A DNA stretch of 64,000 nt, taken from contig CM045732.1 in NCBI GenBank assembly GCA_024760905.1, positions 60,107,996 through 60,171,995 on the forward strand. The letters run 5' to 3'. The position numbers and the translations under genes were made by a program. Positions within the stretch are counted from its first letter, which is position 1, and each line of letters starts with the position of its first letter. The stretch comes from Plotosus lineatus. Lineage: Eukaryota; Chordata; Actinopteri; Siluriformes; Plotosidae. Positions 31,746 to 55,200 of the stretch are shown piece by piece. Below the pieces are notes generated by a model. The model had not been told where the DNA came from. It did not search any database and worked only from the letters and a program-made list of their open reading frames with translations.

Positions 31746-34322
31746 CTAGAAAGGAAAAATCAAAAGTATTAGACAATTATTTTCTACAACAATTGTGTTC
31801 ATATGTTGAACAGGCTTACCAATGTTGGGGTTAAAGATCTCATTATGGCGTCTCTCGCATTCCTCCAGTTTCTGCTGAATCTTGATGTATTCTCTGCGTG
31901 TCAGTAGTACCAGGTTCTTGTCATAAGACTTCTCCAGTTTTGTCAGGATAACAATTATGGCAGTGATCTGTATGAGAAACATTTAAAATTACCTTTATAT
32001 ATATATTTTTTACATATTATATATGTGGTGACCTATGATAACCCTTGACACAGTCAAAAATTTCTGCTATATGCAGTTATGAGAACTATATGGTTTCATG
32101 AATTAAACAATGAGGCAGTGGTGGTCTAGTGGTATAGGGCACTGGATTGCTGATCCAAAGGTTGGGGGTTCAAGTCCCACTCTCCACAAGGTTGTCACTG
32201 TCCTCCCCAGTGCAGCTAAATGGGTTATCAAAGGCCAGCCATGTCTGTCACTGTCTATGGTGAGAGGCATGTACAAGAACCATTGCTGACTTTCGTAAAG
32301 AGTAGACTGCAAAGTCATTTTTGCCCTGCGATGGCCTGGCGAGCTGTCCAGGGTGTACTCTGCCCTTGCCCGAAGTTGGCTGGGATGGGCGCCAGCCTCC
32401 CCGCGACCGTAATTAGGATTAAGCGGTTACAGAAAATGAACTCAACTGAATTAAACAATGTTTCTCTTTTTCAGAAATCAAAATTATGAAAGTTAGGAAA
32501 AGGGAAAGCAAGATAATGGCATTTAATTGCATTTTCGTTCAACTTGATCAAGGTTGACATTCACTGTGTATTGAAAATTAAACATATCACATGTTTATGG
32601 GACAGTGGCAGTTCAGTGCTTCAGGCTCTGGCTTTCTGATCCAAAAGAAACCACCAAGTGAGGCCTGGAACAAAGTCCTTAACCCTCAATTGCTCCATTA
32701 TATAAAGACAAATAGAAATGTTATTCAATTTTATAAATGTCATTCTGGATAAAGCCACTGCCATTGTGTCTCTTAAACAAATGTGAGGCGCTCCACCGAA
32801 TGTAGGCGCTTGCCGCAAGTGACGTATGGTGCTTGTGAGACAAAGCGCGGCTTATCCAGATTTCCAATATTTCAAGTGAGCAAGTGAAGGTTGAGTACTA
32901 ACAAGTATTCAATGCGCACTTGCTCACTTGAAAGGTCGGAAGTCCAGATAAGCCGCGCTTTGTCTCACAAGCACCATACGTCACTTGCGACAAGCGCCTA
33001 CATTCGGTGGAGCGCCTCACAAATATGCCATAGCGAGGAAAAAAAATATTTTGTTTACCCAACTCAACTACAACAACACCAATTTATCTGACGCCAGTAT
33101 ACATGTGGCCCTTCATCACAAAAATCATCACAAAAATCAAGTTTGGCACTCACAGCTTTAAACTGACTTAAAAAGTTTTAATACTGAACAAAATTTGAGA
33201 GATATGACAAACAGAATGTATCTCTAATTTAAAGGATTTATTCATAAGTCATTTTGGTGCATTAGGACTCATTTTGGGTGGCACGGTGGCATAGTGGTTA
33301 GCACGTCCGTCTCACAGCCAGAAGGCCTGGGTTCGAGTCCTGGCCTGGGCGTTTCTGTGTGGAGTTTGCATGTTCTCCCCATGCTCTCGTGGGTTTCCTC
33401 CGGGTGCTCCGGTTTCCTCCCACAATCCAAAGACATGCACAGTAGGTTAATTGGCCGTTCTAAATTGCCCATAGGTTTGCATCGTGCAGAAGGCAATGGC
33501 AAACCACTGCACTAATCCTGCCGAGAAAACCTCCATGAAGATGATAACCAGGGCGTTATTCTTCATGGCGGGTCACCAATGGTAGTCCTATGACTCAGGC
33601 ACTAGATAGATAGATTGGACTCATTTTGTGGTGGTGGGTTCCTGATGTGACACATGAGAACACAGTCCATTTAGTGTGTTTTACCTCCTTGCGGATGCTG
33701 ATGAGCTCTGTAGAAGAAATCTCAATGGATGCCTGAAGCTCCACAATCAGAGCTTCTACTTGTTTGATCTGAATCTTCACCTCCTGGATTTTGACCTCAG
33801 TGTAAGAGTCAGGATCGTCCTCCATGATCTCAATCAAAACTGTGAGATTGACGATCTTCTCTGTGTAAATTGTAAGCTTGCTCTCAAACATCTCAATCTG
33901 CAAAGATTAAAAAAATAATATGAGAAAGCACCCGCAGGAGCTGTTTTTATTTCTGATTCAGGATTTAGTTTTTGTGGTTCTTCTTGTACCTTGCTGATTT
34001 CCAGCTCTAACTTGTGCCTGATCTGCACTGAGGATTTCTCCAGCAGCTCCAGCTCCCCCATGGGGAATATCGTATCAGGAAGAAAGGCTTCGCACTTGCA
34101 TGACTGACTTGGATTCAAAGTCTCATTCTTTTCAGGCCAAGGATCCAGAGACTTTGTTGAAAAAGATTTGTGAATACTAAATTCTGAGTAAATTCTTAGT
34201 ATACGTAAATATTTCATTCCAAATTATTTTGAAATAGCATATTTATGTAACCGTGTGTACGGACTTACCTGAAAGGCAAGAGTGGGCCTGAGGAGGAGGA
34301 GAAAGAAGAGTGTGGTGATCAT
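30922..34322 (-). CDS. olfm4: Olfactomedin-4-like secreted glycoprotein, copy 2
   Basis: Five coding exons: 34322-34269, 34151-33990, 33897-33685, 31967-31820 and 31745-30922, giving 466 aa. The exon plan matches copy 1 (exons 1 and 3 have identical lengths, 54 and 213 bp). Exon 1 is a signal peptide (MITTLFFLLLLRPTLAFQ). Exon 2 has SCKCEAFLPD. Exons 3-4 are an Ile/Leu/Glu-rich coiled coil (EVKIQIKQVEALIVELQASI). Exon 5 is the olfactomedin domain with GSCDHGF at its start, [11 protein letters not shown], and [16 protein letters not shown]. The C-terminus is longer and basic (FHQKKNKAQPLI). The large intron 3 contains a SINE, a second dispersed repeat and a 238-bp fold-back MITE. A TTTAAA box lies 51 bp before the ATG. 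A secreted, oligomeric matrix or mucus protein is expected from the family; the division of labour with copy 1 is unknown. Confidence 0.85.
32113..32447 (+). mobile_element. SINE family 1, type B, with 13-bp TSD
   Basis: Exact duplication GAATTAAACAATG at 32100-32112 and 32448-32460. It lies in intron 3 of olfm4-like copy 2, antisense to the gene. Confidence 0.92.
32783..33020. mobile_element. 238-bp fold-back MITE, copy 1
   Basis: Arms GTGAGGCGCTCCACCGAATG ... GCGCGGCTTATCC pair with the right half almost perfectly over ~85 bp; centre near 32,900. AAAT flanks both ends (TSD or part of the element). No coding capacity. Confidence 0.88.
33275..33500 (+). repeat. Dispersed repeat family 4, best-preserved head
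   Basis: GGCACGGTGGCATAGTGGTT and GGGTTCGAGTCC give tRNA-like A and B boxes. GTTTGCATGTTCTCCCCATG and TTTCCTCCCACAATCCAAAG follow. Confidence 0.75.
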
Positions 34323-34372
34323 TCTGGTTCAGGTAGAATGCTTCTGCTTCAGATATCAACATCCTGCTCTGC

Positions 34373-34378
34373 TTTAAA
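34373..34378 (-). promoter_or_regulatory. TATA-like box, olfm4-like copy 2
   Basis: TTTAAA 51 bp upstream of the ATG, matching the position of the box in copy 1. Confidence 0.4.
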
Positions 34379-35137
34379 GGATTATTATCATTAACCTAAT
34401 AAATAATCAGCTGGAGTCTTCTCACAGTTTATTTCAAACAGCTGCATCTTAATGTAATAAACTAAACGGTCTGTACACATCACATTCACTTTTCTTTCTG
34501 AATAAAGTTTATACGCGCACGATAACACACTTTCCCAAGCTTGTCATAATCTGACAGGTTCACACCCTGTTGCTATCAGGGGAACACAGCACCTGAACTA
34601 ATGATCATTTGTGTGGCTATTAATCTTTTTGCAGGAAAAAAAAAAATGTAAAGAAAAAAAAAAGATACTATTTGTTTTTTTCTTTCCTTCCTTAATTTTT
34701 TCTTCCTGTCTTGCTTTATTTTGCTCATTTTTAAAACTGCACTATGGTACATAATGGTGGCATTTAAATATTAATTCATTCAATCACTTTCTGAAATACT
34801 TAATCCTAATTAGGGTCGCGGGAAGGTTGGCGCCCATCTCAGCCGACTCTGAGCTAGAGCAGGGTTTGTGGAAAATAAAGAACAGGACTGTGTAAAAATT
34901 CAACAAAGACTTTCAAATGTATTGCTGCCCTTCTTACTTAGTATATACTACTTACATTATAAATCTACATATTTCAACAAAGTGTTTTCCAAAAGCTTGT
35001 TGGGTGGTTAAGGGTTCTAACTATAACCTCCGAAAAGGAAACCCATTCTCATTCTTATAACGTTTACAGGCCAAAACAAACAAACAAAAAACCTTTCATC
35101 AATTGATTGTTTGTCTGTGTATCCAGTCTGTTTGCCT

Positions 35138-35184
35138 ATTATTATTATCATCATCATTATTATTATTATTATTATTATTATTGA
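35138..35184 (+). repeat. (ATT)n microsatellite
   Basis: About 15 units with one ATC interruption cluster. Confidence 0.9.
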
Positions 35185-35491
35185 TTCTCATTTGAACAGT
35201 TTTGGGTTCAGGGTGGATCTTTTTCCAAGAACATTGGTTATTAGGTGGGAAACGTTTTTGTGTTGGGTTTATATACAGTACTGTACCAGTCAAAAGTTTG
35301 GACATACCTTCTAATTCAGTTAGAATGAATGGGTGTGTGCAGACCTTTGAATGATACTGTATGTTATATCAGCTGTTGTAAGCAATTGTTCTCTCACTAG
35401 TCTTGGTTATGCTGCAATCCATGTGTCCATAACTCTGAAAGCTTTCTGGTCTCAATTGTGCAATTAATATAACGTGATGGTATATAAAACC

Positions 35492-35806
35492 TGGCAGCAC
35501 AGTGGCGTAGTGGTTAGTACATCTGGCTCACAGCAAGGCCTGGGCTCTCCCCATGCTGTGTGGGGTTCAATCGGGTACTTCTGGCTTTCCCCTACAGTCC
35601 AAAAAACACACAGTAGGTGAACTAGCTGTTCCAAATCTCCCCTAGGTGTCAGTTTGTGTGTATGTGTGTAAATGGTTGTGTGAGTGTTGACCTTGCAATG
35701 GCCTGATGAATTAGTATGTACCCTTCCCTCGCTCAGAGTCGGCTGAGATGGGTACCAGCCTCACCGCAACCCTAATTAGGATTAAGTGACTTAGAAAATG
35801 AATGAA

Positions 35807-35812
<6 letters not shown>
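35492..35812 (+). repeat. Dispersed repeat family 4
   Basis: GGCAGCACAGTGGCGTAGTG head, (GT)n, then the GAGTCGGCTGAGATGGGTAC tail ending (GAAT)n. Confidence 0.7.

Positions 35813-35882
<70 letters not shown>
35813..35882 (+). repeat. (TA)n tract
   Basis: About 35 TA units directly after the (GAAT)n tail. Confidence 0.95.
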
Positions 35883-35885
<3 letters not shown>

Positions 35886-36191
35886 CCAATATACAATATA
35901 TATAAACTCAACCCACTGAGTTTTGATTGATGTTACACTTAGGGTGGTTGCTGGTTGCCAAATAGTGTAAATGCAAACCTCTTCGGTTGGGGTTATTCAG
36001 AACTAGGAACAATTAAGTTTAATCACTCTATCTATTAGCATCTTTTAATAAGGAGAGAAAACCAGAAAATGTAGAAGAAACCCTTGTGGACTGCAATCTA
36101 TACTTAGGATTAAACTGGGACAATGAAACGGTGAGTGGAAAACACAACAATACTTCCCCAAGTCTTCTATTGCCTCCAAAACATAAATATC

Positions 36192-36570
36192 CATCTTCTT
36201 TTTTTCCTTTCGGCTATTCCCTTTCAGGGGTCACCACAGTGAATCATCTGCCTCCATCTTCATGGAAGTTATATTAATGATTTGCATGTTTGATTTGGCA
36301 TAGGTTTTTACGTCGGATGCCCTTCCTGACACAACCCTTTATCAAGGGACAGAAACATGCTGACGGCTATGCAGCTACTCTTGATGAAAGTCAGGACTGT
36401 TTCTTTTACATAAACCTCACACCATAGACAGTAAGAGACATGGCCGGCCTTTGATAACCCAGTTTGCTGCACTGGGCCAGGGCAGGGACAACCTTGTGGA
36501 GAGTGGGACTCGAACTCCCAACCCTAGGATCAGCGATCCAGCACCTTTTACCACCAGGCCACCATTTCCC
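36192..36570 (-). mobile_element. SINE family 1, type A
   Basis: Tail CCTTTCGGCTATTCCCTTTC at the left, head ACCAGGCCACCATTTCCC at the right. Confidence 0.85.
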
Positions 36571-36738
36571 AGGTAATGGTATGTACAGTGAATTTTCAGA
36601 ATGTATGCAAACTGTCCATGTTACCTTATACAGTAAGGGTACAGGTAAAATTTATTTATTGGTACAGCATAATGATAATAGTTACAATTTTATCGATGTA
36701 CCATTGTACAGTTTGTCAATCATTATTACATATGTGTA

Positions 36739-37561
36739 GAGATGCTCCCCAACGGATGTTTTAGTTAGGTTTTATACGGCAGAACACAAGGTGAAAAAAA
36801 CCCTAAGTTGTTACTGTATGTTCCAGTGACGTATAACGTTCATACTGTACTATACATTCATAAATACCATTACCGTGTCTCATAAAACACCCCTAAATCA
36901 ATTATTATCAACATAATATTGTAAAATAATATCAAATATATCAAATAATATCAACATTAATTTAAAATTAACTGAATTCAAGCAAAATAATTTCACATAG
37001 ATACATTTTAATCAAATTCACTCATCAACTATCAAAACAGTATCAAATATAACCTTTAACATTCTCTGTGATGCGATCTTTCTGCTTGTAAATGGTTCTG
37101 ATGGTCGACAGAGCCATTTGGAAGAAACGTGCAACATTCACATGTTTTTCACCAGCATCAATTTTCTTGATAATAGACATCTTCGTTTCAAATGAAATGG
37201 CTTGCCGCTTTTTCTGATTACCACTATCACTAGTAGGCTTACGCTTCTGAACAACTATATTTGCCTAGAGTTACAAAAGTGCGCAAAATAGTGTAAACAC
37301 AAGGATCACAGAGATGACGTCTTAACACAGGGGTAACACGCAGTGAACTGGGAAGAAGGAGGGGCACGTTCAGTCTGTCATCTGTAAACAATGGACGCAG
37401 CGTCATGTGGAAGTAGCATATTACGTCAGCGTACTACGTAAGTGCATCTCGTACTACAAAGAGCACGCTAAACTCAAAATTTGACATAATTTTTTTTTTT
37501 TTTTTTAACCATAGAATCGAAAAATAGGTCAAACGAATGGACATAAGTTGGGGAGCATCTG
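36739..37561 (-). mobile_element. Tigger/pogo family 1, internally deleted full element (823 bp)
   Basis: Ends GAGATGCTCCCCAACG and AAGTTGGGGAGCATCTG lie between TA. The minus strand encodes a helix-turn-helix segment ([40 protein letters not shown]) of a pogo-type transposase without the DDE domain. It ends 97 bp before the lrrc74a stop codon side. Confidence 0.85.
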
Positions 37562-37657
37562 TATTGTGAAATACATGCGAGATTCATTAAAAATGCTCTG
37601 TATTTGTGTATTTGTATTACTGTCCTGGTACTTTCATTCTGTCATTTGGATTTCTTG

Positions 37658-48879
<11,222 letters not shown>

Positions 48880-49029
48880 ATCCTTCAAGTCCAACCATAC
48901 ACTCGGAATTTCAGCAAAATTGATCACAACCAAGCAACAGGACGACACATGTGATACCCATGCTGCATTTGGAGTAGATTTCAGTGCTAAGCCTATTGCA
49001 CCACGCAGTCATAAAATATTCATTGTCTC

Positions 49030-49480
49030 AGCACGATGGAGCCAGTGATCAAATTTCTAGAGATACAGTAGTTCACAACAATTGTCCATCTACGTTGGGC
49101 AGGAGAAGCAATGGCACCCCATCCACATGAGATGCCTTCACTGCATCCTGTCGATTTCATGGACAGATAAGGTCTCCAATAGGGCCCTACTTTAAAAAGA
49201 AGGTATTCCCTCAATGTACACCCTCCCCAGACAACCTAGACCGAGATGGCTGGGCCATGTCCGCCAAATGGAAGATGGTCAAAACCCTACGGGCTTTTTG
49301 TATGGGAGGCTGAAAGTTGGGTCGAGACCTGTTGAGCTTCAGGGATGTCTGCAAGAGACATGATTGCGATTGGCCTCCCACCTGAAAACTGCAAACCTCC
49401 TGATGCAGATCAAAGCAAATGGAAGGCGATGTGCAATGTGGTACTTCAAGCAGGGGAAAGAAAGCTGAATATTAAAACCA
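49030..49480 (+). mobile_element. Decayed LINE fragment, RT C-terminal region
   Basis: PRPRWLGHVRQMEDGQNPT and LYGRLKVGSRP on the plus strand resemble the GHV.RM.D.R.P.....YG.L..G.RP signature at the RT C-terminus of fish non-LTR elements, with stops and shifts. It lies just upstream of the lrrc74a first coding exon. Confidence 0.5.
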
Positions 49481-49675
49481 ATGCAAAAAGATCAAAGAAA
49501 CAGAACACAGAAACACCCGAGCCTGGGACTCGAACCCAGGACTGAGTCACTGTGAGGTGGAAGTAATAACCACTACACCTCCGCTTTATGATCTCGACCC
49601 TGTAAATCAGACAGCCATCATATTAACAAGGAACAGGAAACAGGAAGTCAAAAAATATGATAGTACAGTATATAA

Positions 49676-50660
<985 letters not shown>

Positions 50661-50752
50661 ACTCCAGAAGGAAAATCACACAATATAATATAATAAATCA
50701 AATAAAAAAAATTTGAAGCTTGTGTCTCGAGTGTCTCCATTCAGGACCCCTG

Positions 50753-50772
50753 ACTACATTACCCATGATTCC
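50753..50772 (+). promoter_or_regulatory. ZNF143/THAP11-type motif upstream of angel1
   Basis: ACTACATTACCCATGATTCC lies 180 bp before the angel1 start codon. It matches the long SBS/ACTACAATTCCCAGAATGC-type element of TATA-less housekeeping promoters, with a few mismatches. Between it and the ATG the sequence is GC-richer and repeat-free. The presumed transcription start is 50,780-50,900. Confidence 0.45.
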
Positions 50773-50932
50773 GTGCTCTGGCTAATTCAGAGCGGCTGTG
50801 TGAGTGACAGTCGCAGTTTGACTAGCAAGTAGTAGACAAGTGCGCACTTCTATTCTCAGTCTATATGAGAACGCGTGCGCACTCTCACAAGTTTTTTTTT
50901 ACTGTCACACTCATGTCACTCATGATAAAGTC

Positions 50933-52191
50933 ATGATTGCGAGCCTTATTTATTATGGGCTGTATCCGCTCACGCAGCTTTTCATTCGACTTTCAGGTAA
51001 GCTCGGTTTATTGTGTGCATGTTTCACTGCTTCTTCTCTGCTAGCTTTAGCTAACTTTTTATTTATTTTACTTCCAAGCTAACAACACTGCTGTTTCCCT
51101 TTAAATGTCGCACATTGCTCATGCACAGTGCCGTTTATTAATCTCGTATTAAATGTAATATCTTGGTGTAACGTCACAGCTTTTATTTCTGTATTTTTAA
51201 AAAACATTGTCATGAAAATAAACAGTGCACTAAATGCTAAGTACAGCGCCATAGATATCCTATAATACTAGCTTGGCCACTGGAGGACGAAATATTTTGA
51301 CGCCATCTTGGAGGTGTGATTGATACTGGGCTGTGTGAGTGGTTTAATTCAGGGAATAAATTTAGTGTGTTTGAGAAGTTATTTTCAGTTTTTTTTCTAT
51401 TGAAAATGACAGATTTATTAATTTTTCACAAAGATATGCACTTTTAAATGTCTTCAGTTGGTTACTGGGTGGTGTGGTGGTCAGCATGTCTCCATCACAG
51501 TAAGATGGTATTGGGTTCAAGTCCCAGATTCAGGTGTCTCTGTGTGGTTTTCATGCTCAAGAAGCACGGGTGTCTGAACTCTGATGCCACAAAGGGTCTT
51601 GTGGTTGCAGGTTTTTGTTTCCAAGCAGAACACCTGACTTTGCTCGTTTAAACAAATGATCTGAGTCCTCAGGCAGAGTTAGTTGATTGGTCAATGTGTG
51701 TGCTCTATACAGAGACTGACCAATCAACTGCCTGGAGACTTGGATTATTTGTTTATATTAACAAAGTCAGGCGTGTTGCTGCTGCTGGTTGAAACAAAAA
51801 TCTGCAGCCACACGGCCCTCCTTTGTGGCATGAGTTTGACACCCCTGCTCAAGAGGGTTTCCTGAGTAATAAGGTTGCTTGTTCATGTGGACATCATTTT
51901 GTGACATCACATGAGGATCCCTTCTGGGATCTGACAAAAACCATGTACAGTACAACTCTAGATAGACACGGTTTGGTACAGATGTATAATTTTAAAGTTA
52001 TACAGGGTTTGAAACAAATTGGTCTCCTCCAGGTCTGTGCTGATGGTACCACTGGCAATACTCTGACCGCGAAAGGACAGAAGTTCGTAGCAGCGTTCAG
52101 TGAGCGATTCTCTCATACCTACAGTGATGTCATTGTGCTTTTTAATTTTAACTCTTGGTTTTTTTTTTTTTTGAGGTCTCACACTTTCAAA

Positions 52192-52241
<50 letters not shown>

Positions 52242-55200
52242 TAAAAAATACAGTAATTGTTTACCAAGAAGGAAGGCAGCAGTAGGCTGATGGTAAGGTT
52301 GGCTGGATCACGGTTCAAGCCTCACACTTCACAGGTTGTCACCGTCCCCCTCCCAGTGCAGCTAACTGGGTTATCAAAGGCCGGCCATGTCGCTCACTGT
52401 CTGTGGTGTGAGGTTCACGTAAAAGAACCATTGCTGACATTTGACAAGAGTAGCTGCAAAGCCGTCCGCATATTTCTGACCTGCGATGTGTGGTGGTGTG
52501 ACCCCATCGTTTGTCTTTGCATCGTAAAGTTACATGCTGTGGAAAGTACAAGAACCGCAAATCCTATGGAGCGCCAGGCGTGTAGCTTGGCTGCGGCCGC
52601 TATGAATGAATTGCGTACTTACAAGCAAAATGATAAATGACGACAAAATTAAACTAATTGTTCTTGCACAACCTATTGTTGAAATTTCTGGTATAAATCT
52701 GATCAAAGATGATTTTCTTTACAGTGGAGATATTTCGGTGTTAACGTCAACATGCTGTGGACGAGTTGGCGGAATAGTTTGCACTTCTGTCTCACAGCAA
52801 GGAGATCCTAAGCTTGAGCTCCTTGCCCGGAGAGGGGACTACTGTGTGGAGGTTGTGTGGTCATCCTGAAAAATATAAGTACAGGGATCGCTCACTTTCC
52901 GTGGTTAATTCAGACCGAGATCCCCCCCCCAGGACCATCGAATTTCGCGAAATAGGATCACCCCACCCAAACCCCCCTGACTGACGTATACATACATGTA
53001 TATGTGTATATAATATCAATCAATTCATATTCAATGCTATAAATGCTTATATAACAAACATTTAAAAAATAATGCATAAGATGTAAATAAAATATAAATG
53101 CACGCACGCAGATGCGCATCTCACAAAAATGTAACTAGTTTTGATGGGAGGTTTTGGGTTGTTTAAGGTTTTTTTTTTTGTTTTTTTTGTTAGAATGTTT
53201 CACACTTCCAAGATGGCGGCGGCTTGATCCCTCGACCTGTGCTAAGTTGTTCACATGTGTATCTAGTATTATAGGATATCTATGCATGGCACATTTTAGG
53301 GCCGCGTACCAAATGGTGTCTTATTTCTTTCGAGACTGTGTGGTGGTATATGAAGTAAGTACTTGCACACACTATTTAGAGCACTTTTTGGCCAATAGGG
53401 GGAGTGTTTTGTAATTGGACCCTCTGAGTAGCCTGGTCTTTCCTTCCCATGCAGTAGGAAATGAACTTGCTTTTGTTCTCATTCTGTAATGTTTTAATTA
53501 AACTTTCTTTTTGTGTTGCTCTTCAGGTTTGTGTTTTAAATAAACATGCTGTTTTAAGTAAAAAATGTTAAATAAAAACAGATTGTAAATAACACTGGGG
53601 TGACACCTAGTGCTGCTTTTACTCAGAAAAGAATGAAAGATCATTTGCAAAACAGCTCAATATTATTCAGGTCGTGGGGAGGTTGTGCCTATCTCAGCCG
53701 TAACTGGGGAAAATGCAGATATGCCTCACCAGACCATTGCAGAGCAACACACACATACAACCACTCAACCCAACCATGTGCTGTGAACCCACAGAGGTCT
53801 TGTGGAGTCCATACCTGGATGGCTTTGCATTGTTTCATTGACACAAGTAGGACCTACGCAATAACATTATGATTGATTAGCGCGGGGTGTCTAATCTTAT
53901 CCGTAAAGGGATGGTGTGGGTGCAGGTTTGCACTTCAACCAAGCTGTAGCCACACCCACCAATTTCAACCAGTGATTTAAAACACTGGCTTCATTGCACA
54001 TTAGTGTTTAATACGCCTGGCAGCCATCTTGGTGAGACCACATTGTTTTAAGATCTCAAAATGGACCCAATGAAGCCAGCTCAGCTCAAAAACCTGAAAA
54101 TTTGACTCCTGATGTTCAGCATACCTTAAATTAATGACTTTACCAAAAAGTTCACTTAAAAAAATATTTTATCTTTGTATAGCTGAAATTTGAAATAGTA
54201 GGGGAGGGGTTCAAAATTAAATTTACGCTTTGGATGTAATTTACAGGGCAGTGGTGGCCTGGTGTTGTAGGGCGCTGGATCACTGATCCTAAGGTTGAAG
54301 TTTCAAGCCCCACTCTCAATGGATTATCACTGTCTCCCCACAGTGCACCTAACCGGGTTATCAAAGGCCAGCCATGTCTCTCACTGTCTATGGTGAGACG
54401 TTCATGTAAAAGAACCATTGCTGACTTTCGAGAAGAGTAGCTGCAACGCCGTCAGCGTGTTTCCGCCCTTCAGTGGCCTGGCTAGCTCTCCAGGGTGTAC
54501 TCCTGCCCTCGCTTGGAGTCGAGTGGGATGGGTGCCAGCTTCCCTGTGACCCTAATTAGGACAAGTCGTTACGGAAGATGAATGATGTAACTTACTTTCA
54601 TTTGACCCTTTTTAGTGTGTTATTTAGCCCGGGTACCGGGGATTTAGCTCAGTTGGTAGAGCGTCCACTTTATCCTCCGGCAGGTCGGCGTTCGAATCCG
54701 GCCGCGTCATACCATGAGACGTTAAAATTTGGCAGTTGTTGTTTCCAGCTTGGCGCTCAGCATCAAAGGATAGAACAACACAATAACTGGCGCTGCACAG
54801 TGGCGACAGGTGCCCAGAGCACAATTCAAATTTCATCTCTGAAATATACTTTGACAATAGAGTTATCGTTATTTGAGTATAATTTTCAAAAGTAAAGTGG
54901 TCTCACCAAGATGGCACCATCTGGCTTCAGGTTTTGCAACATACAACCAATTCATCAAACAATTCAAGATCAGCGGTTCACACAGGTGGAAGGTGAAGGT
55001 TCTGCTTGGTTGAAGTGAAAGCCTGCAGCCACACAATTCCCTTTGTGGATAAGATTGGATACCCCTTGATTTAGACTATTAAATAAAGTACAGTATGTGG
55101 CTCTATAGTCTCAAACAACCATATTGGGTCTCATGAGCGATTTTAAACAATTACCTAACAAATAAAAAGTTAAAATTGAAAGAGTTGGGGTTAAGAAAAG

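Noticed and set aside
54648..54712. Functional tRNA gene at the GGGGATTTAGCTCAGTTGG sequence
   Set aside because: A and B boxes are good but the acceptor stem does not pair and SINE-like sequence continues beyond; called a tRNA-derived SINE.
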